Shown piece by piece: positions 57,002 to 64,000 of a stretch of 64,000 nt of DNA. The notes under the pieces are model-generated. The model had not been told where the DNA came from. It did not search any database and saw nothing but the letters and a program-made list of their open reading frames with translations. The position numbers were made by a program, and so were the translations under genes. Each line of letters opens with the position of its first letter. The first letter of the stretch is position 1. Source of the stretch: Massilistercora timonensis (GTDB lineage: Bacteria; Bacillota; Clostridia; Lachnospirales; Lachnospiraceae); assembly GCF_900312975.1 (NCBI RefSeq), contig NZ_LT990039.1, positions 1,488,001 to 1,552,000 of the forward strand. Reading direction: 5' to 3'.

Positions 57002-57523
57002 ATGGAATTAAACGAAATGGAAAAAAAGCTGCTCTTTCAGGTGGAGAGCGATTATCAGACAAAGATCCTGAATGAACTTTATATGACCGTGAGGTATTCA
57101 AATAATTCCGAGCAGCGGGAGGCGGCAGAAGGTCTTATGGCAAAACTTCGTGTTCTGTCAAATGCAGAGTGCATGGACTTGGTAAAAGATATTCAGAAGA
57201 ATTACCGTCTGCCCTATCCAGCCCGGACGATTGGAGAAAAGATCGCCGAGGCCAGACAGCAATCAGGTGCAGAAAAATTGAAGGGGCATGACATCATGGC
57301 GCTTGAACGCTTTGACCCGGAGGTAAGGCACATGATCGTTTTTGATGTATTGTCTTACGATTCCCCTGTTGGCGACAAAGGCGATAAGATGCGCTTGTTC
57401 CTTACAGATACCGGCTATCAGAAATTTTTAGAGAGTCAGGAACGGGGCGAAGTGAAACTGAAAAACCATGCGAAGGTCTCTGGCGGCCATCTCCATTATG
57501 ACCACAGGGATCATGTCTTGTAA
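57002..57523 (+). CDS. Hypothetical protein of second element
   Basis: 173 residues, RBS GAAAGGAG. Helical N-terminal half, then a beta-rich C-terminal half (MIVFDVLSYDSPVGDKG, then GGHLHYDHRDHVL) with a His-rich end that could bind metal. First gene of the second element. I do not recognise the family. Confidence 0.72.
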   Translation: MELNEMEKKLLFQVESDYQTKILNELYMTVRYSNNSEQREAAEGLMAKLRVLSNAECMDLVKDIQKNYRLPYPARTIGEKIAEARQQSGAEKLKGHDIMALERFDPEVRHMIVFDVLSYDSPVGDKGDKMRLFLTDTGYQKFLESQERGEVKLKNHAKVSGGHLHYDHRDHVL

Positions 57524-57552
57524 CGGAATAGTCGAAGAAAGGAGGCGATACA

Positions 57553-58425
57553 ATGGCAGTATTCCGTGTAGAGAAAACAAAGGACTTTACGATAATGAGC
57601 AATCACCATCTGCGCAATACGGAGTTGTCCTTAAAGGCAAAGGGGCTTTTATCACTTATGTTGTCGCTGCCGGAAGATTGGGATTATACCACAAAGGGAC
57701 TCGCCCATATCTGCAAGGATGGTGTGGATTCTATCACTACTGCCCTGAAGGAACTGGAGCGGCATGGTTATCTCACCAGACAGCGCCTCCGCTATGATAA
57801 CGGGCAGTTGGGAGACATTGAATATACGATCCATGAGCAGCCTGTAAGTACCGAAAACACAGGGCTTTCACCTAAACGGGAAAATCCAAGACAGGTAAAA
57901 CCTGAACAGGCAAAACCTAAACAGGCGGAACCTGAACAGGAAAATCCGGCACAATTAAATACTAATCCATTAAAAACAAAAAAATCAAAAAAAGATAAAT
58001 CAATAACTTATCCATCAATCTATCCAGCAGAGCCGGAAGCGGCAAGCCGCACGGATGGGATGGATCGGATAGAGCTGATAGAAGCCTATCGTGAAATCAT
58101 CAAAGAAAATATCGAATATGACTTACTGGTCTTACGGTATGGCAGGGAACGTCTGGACGAAGCCCTTGAACTTATGCTTGAAGTGATTTTGTCGAAACGC
58201 CCTTACATTCGCATTGCCGGAGATGATTTTCCGAGGGAGATCGTCAAGAGTCGGTTCCTGAAGATCAATTCCGGCCACTTAGAGTATGTCTTTGACTGTA
58301 TCGACAAGAACACGACGAAGGTCGGAAACATCAAAGCCTACCTGTTGGCGGCACTGTATAATGCCCCGGCTACAATGGATAGCTATTACCGTGCCGAGGT
58401 CAATCACGACCTGTACGGCTGTTAG
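57553..58425 (+). CDS. Replication initiator-like protein (RepA N-terminus, DUF6017-like C-terminus)
   Basis: 290 residues. The N-terminal 95 residues are the RepA-type winged helix (FRVEKTKDFTIMSNHHLR, LSLKAKGLLSLMLSLP, then TTALKELERHGYLTR). A linker of repeated PEQAKPKQAEPEQ units follows, then a C-terminal domain (VLRYGRERLDEALELMLEV, then VKSRFLKINSGHLEYVFDCI) of the DUF6017 type. Likely starts replication of the excised element. RBS AAAGGAGGCG. Confidence 0.85.
   Translation: MAVFRVEKTKDFTIMSNHHLRNTELSLKAKGLLSLMLSLPEDWDYTTKGLAHICKDGVDSITTALKELERHGYLTRQRLRYDNGQLGDIEYTIHEQPVSTENTGLSPKRENPRQVKPEQAKPKQAEPEQENPAQLNTNPLKTKKSKKDKSITYPSIYPAEPEAASRTDGMDRIELIEAYREIIKENIEYDLLVLRYGRERLDEALELMLEVILSKRPYIRIAGDDFPREIVKSRFLKINSGHLEYVFDCIDKNTTKVGNIKAYLLAALYNAPATMDSYYRAEVNHDLYGC
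57893..57950 (+). repeat. Short tandem repeat in RepA linker
   Basis: Units of about 15 bases like CAGGCAAAACCTGAA encode the Pro-Glu/Lys-Gln-Ala linker. Probably variable in copy number between strains. Confidence 0.6.
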
Positions 58426-58446
58426 ACACCTTTGGGTGTCTTTTTT
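58425..58446 (+). terminator. Terminator after RepA-like gene
   Basis: GACACC-TTTG-GGTGTC followed by six T, overlapping the stop codon. Confidence 0.85.
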
Positions 58447-58476
58447 CATTTCATCACAGAAAGGAGGCAAAGCACG

Positions 58477-58515
58477 ATGAAAAGAATCACTGTGCCGGTA
58501 CAATGCCCGGCGTAA
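58477..58515 (+). CDS. 12-residue ORF overlapping the DUF3991/TOPRIM start
   Basis: ATG 58477 has the strong site AGAAAGGAGG, while the next gene's ATG at 58503 has none. The short ORF (MKRITVPVQCPA) ends at 58515, 13 bases inside the next gene. Translational coupling is likely. Alternatively a small indel has split the N-terminus. Confidence 0.45.
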   Translation: MKRITVPVQCPA

Positions 58516-59483
58516 CCAAAGAACAGATTCAGGCAGCGCGGGAAGCTGACTTGTTTACTTACCTGCAGTTCCATGAACCCGGTGTGCTGAAACGGGATGG
58601 ACCTAATTTCCGGCATAAGGAACATGACAGTCTGGTATATGTGACCGGGAAAAGGTACTGGTACTGGAACAGCCGTGGACGGAGTATCAATGCGCTGGAC
58701 TACCTGATCCAGATTCGGGGATATGGTTTTGTGGATGCGGTTCATGCTTTGGTAGGTGGCGAAATCCGACATACACCGGCTTACCGAAGTACGGCAGAAA
58801 TACAGGTATCAAAAGAACCGGAAAAGAAAGCATTCTCTCTCCCCTGGGCCAGACGTTGCGCGACTGCTGCGGTCTCCTATTTGCAGAAACGGGGGATCAG
58901 CTCAGAAGTCATTCGCCAGTGTTTACAAGCCGGGATTTTTTACGAAGCCCGGTATCATGGAGAACCGGTTTGTGTGTTCGTAGGGAAAGATGATTCCGGG
59001 AAAGCGAAGTTCGCCTGTATGCGCAGTATCGGCGGCAATCTCAAAAAGGATGTCTATGGCAGCGACAAAGGATATAACTTTTGTTATCCCCCGCAAAGTC
59101 CGGGCAGCCGGCATGTGGCAGTCTTTGAATCCCCTATTGATGCGCTTTCCCATGCAACGCTTCAAGAGCTGGAGGGATGGAAATGGAATGGTTACCGCTT
59201 GTCTTTGGGAGGTACTTCCCATGTGGCGCTGACTTCTTTCCTGGAACGCCACCCGGAGATCCGGCGTGTTACCCTTTATATGGACCACGACCTTGCCGGA
59301 TTTGTCAATGCCCGGAAAATCAAGACCATGCTCCACGAGGATAAACGTTTCCGTCATATCCGGGTAAGTGTCAACCCTCCCCGGATGGGAAAAGATTACA
59401 ATGAGAAATTGCTGCAGGTTCGGGAACAACCGAAAACCAGCCAGCACCAACGCCGCCTAAAAGAGGCGGCTGTTTCAATTTAG
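58503..59483 (+). CDS. DUF3991 and TOPRIM domain protein
   Basis: 326 residues. DUF3991 in the N-terminal 140 (VYVTGKRYWYWNSRGRS, INALDYLIQIRG). TOPRIM in the C-terminal half with Glu in VAVFESPIDALS and Asp pair in LYMDHDLAGF, a primase/topoisomerase-like fold. Such proteins on conjugative elements probably prime DNA synthesis or process DNA after transfer. The C-terminal end contains a GCCGCC/GGCGGC hairpin (59452-59472) in the DNA. Confidence 0.88.
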   Translation: MPGVTKEQIQAAREADLFTYLQFHEPGVLKRDGPNFRHKEHDSLVYVTGKRYWYWNSRGRSINALDYLIQIRGYGFVDAVHALVGGEIRHTPAYRSTAEIQVSKEPEKKAFSLPWARRCATAAVSYLQKRGISSEVIRQCLQAGIFYEARYHGEPVCVFVGKDDSGKAKFACMRSIGGNLKKDVYGSDKGYNFCYPPQSPGSRHVAVFESPIDALSHATLQELEGWKWNGYRLSLGGTSHVALTSFLERHPEIRRVTLYMDHDLAGFVNARKIKTMLHEDKRFRHIRVSVNPPRMGKDYNEKLLQVREQPKTSQHQRRLKEAAVSI

Positions 59484-59496
59484 GGAGGATTTCAAC

Positions 59497-59721
59497 ATGA
59501 ATGGATCTCAACAGATCTGCTTTACAGACAGCGTCGGAAAAGCGCTGTTTTCCATTCCTGACAATGGTTTGCTCTGCCTGTTCTATGGAAACGGGGACAG
59601 GCACTTTGCTGTTTGCCATCGTCTGGATGACACCCATGCAGAAATTGACGGGGTAAATTATTCGCTGCCGGACTTTGCCAAAAGAATGAAACACAACCAG
59701 ATCAGCTTTGCCCCGGCATAA
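59497..59721 (+). CDS. Small hypothetical protein
   Basis: 74 residues, RBS AGGGAGGA. Beta-rich (KALFSIPDNGLLCLFYGNGD, then EIDGVNYSLPDFAKRM). Typical of small proteins in this type of element. Family unknown. Confidence 0.7.
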   Translation: MNGSQQICFTDSVGKALFSIPDNGLLCLFYGNGDRHFAVCHRLDDTHAEIDGVNYSLPDFAKRMKHNQISFAPA

Positions 59722-59753
59722 GGCTGGCAAACAAATAACAGGAGGATTTGAAA

Positions 59754-60035
59754 ATGAAAAAAATTGAAAATACCGCTTTGCAGATGATTGCCGAGGCTTC
59801 CCGGTGTCCAGACTACGGCCCCGATATGGTTAAATCGCTGATGAAAAAGCTGGACATGAACGAAAAGGGCTTTGCGCTTTTGATGAATGTTGCCCCATCC
59901 ACAGTGCGTCTTTGGACCAGCGGAGCTGCACAGCCCTGCGGCACAGCAAAACGCCTCATGCAGATTTATGAAACTGGTCCGGAGATTGTCGGCAAGATTG
60001 CCGGCGGACAGCTACCGGCAGATGGGAGGGATTGA
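59754..60035 (+). CDS. HTH-domain protein
   Basis: 93 residues from ATG 59754 with AGGAGG eight bases upstream. HTH over KSLMKKLDMNEKGFALLM then APSTVRLWTSGAAQP, a lambda-repressor/HigA-like fold. Possibly regulates the element. The next gene begins four bases after the stop. Confidence 0.82.
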   Translation: MKKIENTALQMIAEASRCPDYGPDMVKSLMKKLDMNEKGFALLMNVAPSTVRLWTSGAAQPCGTAKRLMQIYETGPEIVGKIAGGQLPADGRD

Positions 60036-60038
60036 TGA

Positions 60039-60808
60039 ATGGCGGAGACAGATAGCCAGCCGATTGCGGAAAATGAGCAGGTCAAAGAGCTGCTTGCTCT
60101 CCTAAAAGACAACAATACACCGGGATATGAAGAATTTGCCAAGCTGATCGATCATGTGACCGGGATGGAGCAGCGTCTTTCGGAGGCAACCGAGGAACTA
60201 AAGGCAGTACGTCAGGAAATGCAGGGGTTACAGAACCATTCCCTGAAAGATGCTCTCCAAAAGAGCTGTAAAGCTATGGAGACAAATGTTTCCGTTATGC
60301 GTCACCGTCTTTCCGAACTCAAAGGCCAGATCATAAACGGGTGCAGGAATATCCTTGCCGATTTCAGGGAACGCGGTGCTGTCGCTTTGAATGGGATCAC
60401 ACAGTTTTTACATGTCAGACCGGCGTTGGAATCCATTCAAAATGCAGCAGAAAAAGTATGCAGGCCAGCAACAGGGCTGTTGCCAGAATTGACGCTTTCA
60501 GTACAGAATACCACGAAATGGGGCGGCATCTCAAAAATATGGGCCGTACCCTTCAAGGAAAACCTGCAGAGGCAGACGCAAGAGAAAATGGGAAGATTGC
60601 CAGAGTGTTCAAAGGTGCTTTCAAAGTGGAAGGCGCCCTTATATCCTCCATTAACCGTAATGCGGAGTGGGCACTTAATACCCTTGCCCGGTTGGAACAA
60701 ACTGCGGAAAGGCGCCCTTCTGTTTTGGAAGCAATGCGGGAACAGGAAGCAAAAACGGAACCGGCAAAAAAACAGTCGGCACCTTCCCATGATAAGGAAA
60801 GCCGGTAA
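60039..60808 (+). pseudogene. DUF6674-like gene with a frameshift in an A-run
   Basis: The frame from 60039 reads a coiled helical protein up to ESIQNAAEK and then shows unusual composition. The -1 frame continues sensibly from the A-run 60451-60455 (KSMQASNRAVARIDAFS, HEMGRHLKNMGRTLQGK) to a stop at 60808. One missing A would restore a protein of about 256 residues, similar in layout to DUF6674 proteins. It may be a true mutation, a sequencing error or programmed slippage. Read without correction, the frame stops at 60839. Confidence 0.75.
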
Positions 60809-60839
60809 TTGTCAGGTTCACATGAAAGGAGGAATTTGA

Positions 60840-61742
60840 TTGAATCAGGAACCACTACCGCAGATTCATTTGATCCGTGATACAGACTTATCCGTCTTTG
60901 CGTATGAGATCCATATTTTTGCCGGAGATTTTCTTAGGGAATGCGAATTTAATATGCGTTCTCTGGCGACAAATGCCGGGGCTGATTCCATTGCCATCAT
61001 GGGGAAAAATCACATGTGGCTTTCCGACGCCTTGTTTGCTTATTGTTCTACGGCAGACCTTCATCAAACGATCTTAACAACGGAGTTCATCGGAGCGAGG
61101 GCTTTCCTGTTTCATACGGATCGCAGAGAGGGCGGTCACTTGTACGGAGATGTCCTGATGATGGATTTAAACACGCTGCGGCAGGATATAAAAAGAAATA
61201 TCCTCTATCCCTGCGGCGTCAATATCGAACGCAAAGATGGTTCAGCGGCTACGGTCAGCCTGAAAGAATGGACTGAAATGGAGCTTTACGAAAAAGATGC
61301 TCTGAAAAGTTGGGGATTTTCTTATGCCACGAATCAAGTTACGGAATGGCAGTACCACTATTCCACGATGTTCAGACAGTGGATGGATCAGGCATTTCGT
61401 TATATGCCCCAGGATTTAGAAGAACGCCTGAATATGCAATATATGGAGACAGCCCAGAACCCGGATATGGATAAGTACCGCATACCACAGGGAACGGCAA
61501 AGCAGATGCTTCTTTATGACGAAGCCCCTGTGTATCGCCTTCTTCCATCCGGTTCGGAGAAAATTGCCCCCATCGCGGCAGTCTCTACGGGCCTGTGGTA
61601 TGAAAATTACCGGGAGTTTGCCATTGCACCGGAGGATTTAGGCGCTCTGGACAAACTGATCCGCAGGGAAACCGACCGGCTCACAGGAAACCTCCCACAA
61701 CTTCACAAAAACGAAGAACGCCGCCCTGTCCCGGAGCGATAA
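60840..61742 (+). CDS. Hypothetical protein of second element
   Basis: 300 residues from TTG 60840 behind GAAAGGAGG. Soluble, mixed alpha/beta. Central region (LMMDLNTLRQDIKRNILYP, then TEWQYHYSTMFRQWMDQAF) and a C-terminal region rich in charged residues (KNEERRPVPER). Known as a conserved gene of related elements, but function and family name are not clear to me. Confidence 0.72.
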   Translation: MNQEPLPQIHLIRDTDLSVFAYEIHIFAGDFLRECEFNMRSLATNAGADSIAIMGKNHMWLSDALFAYCSTADLHQTILTTEFIGARAFLFHTDRREGGHLYGDVLMMDLNTLRQDIKRNILYPCGVNIERKDGSAATVSLKEWTEMELYEKDALKSWGFSYATNQVTEWQYHYSTMFRQWMDQAFRYMPQDLEERLNMQYMETAQNPDMDKYRIPQGTAKQMLLYDEAPVYRLLPSGSEKIAPIAAVSTGLWYENYREFAIAPEDLGALDKLIRRETDRLTGNLPQLHKNEERRPVPER

Positions 61743-61772
61743 GAATTTTACACTGACTGGAGGTGATGAAGA

Positions 61773-63797
61773 TTGGCAGGAGTGCATGAAGATTTCGGCG
61801 AAAAGATCGGCGGTGCGAAAAAAGACCTGTGGAAAGACCGCGGGCTGTATGCGGATGATCTGGAAGCCATGAATGAGCGCGAAGCAGAAAAATTTGTGAA
61901 AAAGGATAATGTCTGGAAAAAGCCGGACTATGCAGCCATGCTGGAGGAAGGGATTCCTCTTGGCGTGGTCTATTTTATCAAAAAAGCGAGGGACGGCTTA
62001 AACGCTTCCCCTCAGTATTACCGCACGGATGACACCCCGGAAAAACGGACCGCGAGACAAAAGGAATATATAAAAACAGTCCGGGAATTGCAGACAGTGC
62101 TTTCAGATGTCCGTACTGTGGAGGATGCTGCGAAAGCCTATGACCGCTTTTTCGTTGACAATGGATATTTAGAAAAGGTACAGGGCTGGGGAAGCGGAAT
62201 CCATTACCGGGCAACGAAAAAGGGACAGGACAATCCCGTGATCACAAACAAATTGTCCAATACCATGCTGATCCGCTCGGCTGAATATTTTGAGCGCAAC
62301 TTTACTCAGAAAGCAAAAAAGGAACAGTTTTGTGTTTCCAAAGAGCAGAAAATACCGAAAGGTTATGCGATCCACTTCAACGACGGGAAACATACCTATT
62401 CTAAAAATGAGGACTGGAAACCCGGTACCTACTATGTGACAAAAGGCTATTCGATCCTGCGGACCAATTTTGAGACCAAAGAAGCTGCCCTGAAATGGGT
62501 GCAGGAACTTGCCAAAGGCAGGAACAAAAACGGAAAGATCCGGTTTGTCCCTCCCCAGCTCGCCCATGTCAAACGTACCGGGCCGGATTACCGGAATGGT
62601 GTGGAGATCACCGGACAGCATTATCTTGATACATTTGGGTTCCGCGGCGGCGAGTTTGGAAACTGGATGAACCAGAACGACCGTCAGGCCTCCCTTAACA
62701 TGGGATTTGAAGCACTAAAGGATCTGGCGTCAGCCCTTAAGATCAGCGATAAAGATATTGCTTATCAGGGAACGCTTGCGATTGCTTTTGGTGCAAGAGG
62801 CAGCGGCAATGCTGCGGCTCATTATGAACCTTTGCGTACAGTCATCAATCTTACGAAAATGCACGGGGCCGGTTCGCTGGCACATGAATGGTGGCATGGA
62901 CTTGACGATTATCTTGGTACAAAGATGGGCGCAAAAGGGATGCTGTCAGAACAGCCCCGCCTCTATGCGCCGTTCCAAAAACTCATTGACACCATAAAGT
63001 ATAAACCGGAAACACCGGAACAGGCAGCAAAGCGCACGGAAGCACAAACAGAACGCACCCGGAAAAATGCGGCAAGCTGGCTGGATTCCTCGGTTCTTGC
63101 CTCCCTGAAACGGTATGGTAATGAGGAACAGATGGAAACCTACGCAGTCTTGCGGGAAGCATTTTTGTCCGGCGAACCCGGCTCTGTGGAACAGATCAGC
63201 GCATTTAAGAAGAATGTTACCGGCCGGGTAATTCCCAAAAGTGAACGGGAACGGCTGGAAATTTTTGAGCGTATGCTTTCCGGGATGCAGGCGCAGGAAG
63301 CTCCGCAGATTGGACGGACGGAAACTGATTTTTACCGTAATTCGGTACGCATGGGAAAAGAATGTGAAAAAGACGGCGGTTACTGGGACAGCAATGTGGA
63401 AATGACAGCCAGAGCTTTTGCCTGTTATATCAAGGACAAACTGCCCTACACATCGGATTATCTGGCAGGCCATGCCGACTGTGCCCTTACCCTGGTTTCC
63501 GGTAAAGACGGAGAAATGGAGGTATTGAAAGCCTTCCCTGTGGGGGAAGAACGCCGTGCGATCAACGCTGTTTTTGACGAGATCATTCAGGATTTGAAAC
63601 GGGAACAGCTATTGACCCCTGCTGATGTAACGCTTCCCCTCTCTGTTTCTGAACTTCGTGAGGCAGCGGACGGTCAGCTATCCATGTTCGGCGTCGGCCG
63701 TCCTTCCGTGATGGATCAGCTTGCGGCAAACAGACCGGCAGATAAAAAATCACCGGCACAGACGATTTCCAGAAAAAACCATGAGCCGGAAATATAG
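61773..63797 (+). CDS. Large polyvalent (LPD1-like) protein with HExxH motif
   Basis: 674 residues with TTG start behind GGAGGTGATG. The middle holds an LPD1-type domain (TFGFRGGEFGNWMNQNDRQ, LAIAFGARGSGNAAAHYEP) followed by SLAHEWWHGLDDYLG, an HEWWH zincin motif near residue 372. Another LPD-like segment is in the C-terminal third (MSARAFACYIKD-like region). These polyvalent proteins travel with DNA of phages and conjugative elements and are thought to act in the recipient, for example against host defences. Exact activity unknown. Confidence 0.85.
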   Translation: MAGVHEDFGEKIGGAKKDLWKDRGLYADDLEAMNEREAEKFVKKDNVWKKPDYAAMLEEGIPLGVVYFIKKARDGLNASPQYYRTDDTPEKRTARQKEYIKTVRELQTVLSDVRTVEDAAKAYDRFFVDNGYLEKVQGWGSGIHYRATKKGQDNPVITNKLSNTMLIRSAEYFERNFTQKAKKEQFCVSKEQKIPKGYAIHFNDGKHTYSKNEDWKPGTYYVTKGYSILRTNFETKEAALKWVQELAKGRNKNGKIRFVPPQLAHVKRTGPDYRNGVEITGQHYLDTFGFRGGEFGNWMNQNDRQASLNMGFEALKDLASALKISDKDIAYQGTLAIAFGARGSGNAAAHYEPLRTVINLTKMHGAGSLAHEWWHGLDDYLGTKMGAKGMLSEQPRLYAPFQKLIDTIKYKPETPEQAAKRTEAQTERTRKNAASWLDSSVLASLKRYGNEEQMETYAVLREAFLSGEPGSVEQISAFKKNVTGRVIPKSERERLEIFERMLSGMQAQEAPQIGRTETDFYRNSVRMGKECEKDGGYWDSNVEMTARAFACYIKDKLPYTSDYLAGHADCALTLVSGKDGEMEVLKAFPVGEERRAINAVFDEIIQDLKREQLLTPADVTLPLSVSELREAADGQLSMFGVGRPSVMDQLAANRPADKKSPAQTISRKNHEPEI

Positions 63798-63815
63798 CAG
63801 GAGGTGAACAGCATT

Positions 63816-64000
63816 TTGGAAGAAAACAGGGATTACCATGCCTACCGGTATGGCGACCACTTGACGCCGGGATCAGAGCTTAAAATTGAACACAGCGTAG
63901 TTTGTGAAAATGTGGATATTTCTACTCTGATCACAATGGGAACAGATAACCTGGAAGACATGCGCCAGGGAAGTATCGACGGGGAGCAGAAAGCCTATGA
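63816..64000 (+). CDS. Hypothetical protein, truncated by window edge
   Basis: TTG 63816 behind GCAGGAGGTG opens a frame (LEENRDYHAYRYGDHLTPG) that runs to the end of the window. It follows the LPD gene closely. 61 residues are visible. Not recognised. Confidence 0.6.
   Translation, partial: MEENRDYHAYRYGDHLTPGSELKIEHSVVCENVDISTLITMGTDNLEDMRQGSIDGEQKAY

Noticed and set aside
1-64000. CRISPR array
   Set aside because: No set of regularly spaced direct repeats was seen anywhere; the tandem repeats in the RepA linker and surface protein are coding.

Overview
The window reads as Gram-positive gut Clostridia, most likely Lachnospiraceae. Strong AGGAGG-type ribosome sites, frequent TTG and GTG starts, a PrgI/VirB4/VirD4-type conjugation apparatus, VaFE/SpaA-type surface protein and a yjdF riboswitch all point that way. 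It is dominated by mobile DNA. I place most of 1-56136 in or beside one large integrative conjugative element (ICE). Its backbone is transcribed leftwards and is richer in GC, while AT-rich cargo blocks on the plus strand interrupt it. A second, different element starts near 56850 and runs off the right edge. I see no integrase and no relaxase in the window, so both elements continue outside it.

Layout. 1-3573 (+) is an accessory block: a truncated Y-family polymerase, a small unknown protein, an SRAP (YedK/HMCES-type) protein, a riboswitch-controlled yjdF, and two small unknown genes behind near-identical 32-bp spacers. 3703-13182 (-) is a long backbone operon with an SSB-like protein, a membrane protein, a MoxR AAA+ ATPase, a regulator, a VWA protein with an HExxH motif, an AbrB-like regulator, a sigma-like factor and unknowns. 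It starts from a good promoter followed by a three-way-junction leader and an intrinsic terminator. 13572-22828 (+) is cargo: a two-component system with ABC transporter, an ECF-type sigma factor with a second ABC transporter between two copies of a winged-helix gene, and a HEPN-like protein. 22906-38190 (-) carries small unknowns, a sigma-like factor, a zinc-finger protein, a 1338-residue surface protein and the transfer genes: a PrgI-VirB4 fusion, a cell-wall hydrolase, a VirB6/TrbL-like protein and a pilin-like protein. 38281-39032 (-) are two XRE regulators.

39165-48167 is the most interesting cargo: a membrane protein overlapping a large HExxH protein (39981-43695), an AAA ATPase of the OLD/RloC-like type (44485-45861), and a divergent three-gene operon of MBL-fold hydrolase, unknown protein and membrane protein (46141-48167). 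These look like candidate defence modules. 48245-55730 (-) returns to the backbone: an S1-like protein, the VirD4 coupling protein, and regulatory or replication-associated unknowns, one of which appears to use an ATT start.

Right boundary. At 56096-56136 lies the 3' half of a tRNA, probably tRNA-Arg(CCT), with its terminator. This is what an ICE leaves at its distal end after inserting into a tRNA gene. Just beyond it a Fic gene is cut inside its HPFxDGN motif at about 56850, where the second element begins with replication and accessory genes (RepA-like, DUF3991/TOPRIM, a frameshifted DUF6674-like gene, an LPD-domain protein).

A recurring theme is that three backbone operons each begin with a promoter followed closely by one or two intrinsic terminators. 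This suggests that the ICE is controlled by attenuation or antitermination. All family names come from my own recognition of motifs; no database search was run.
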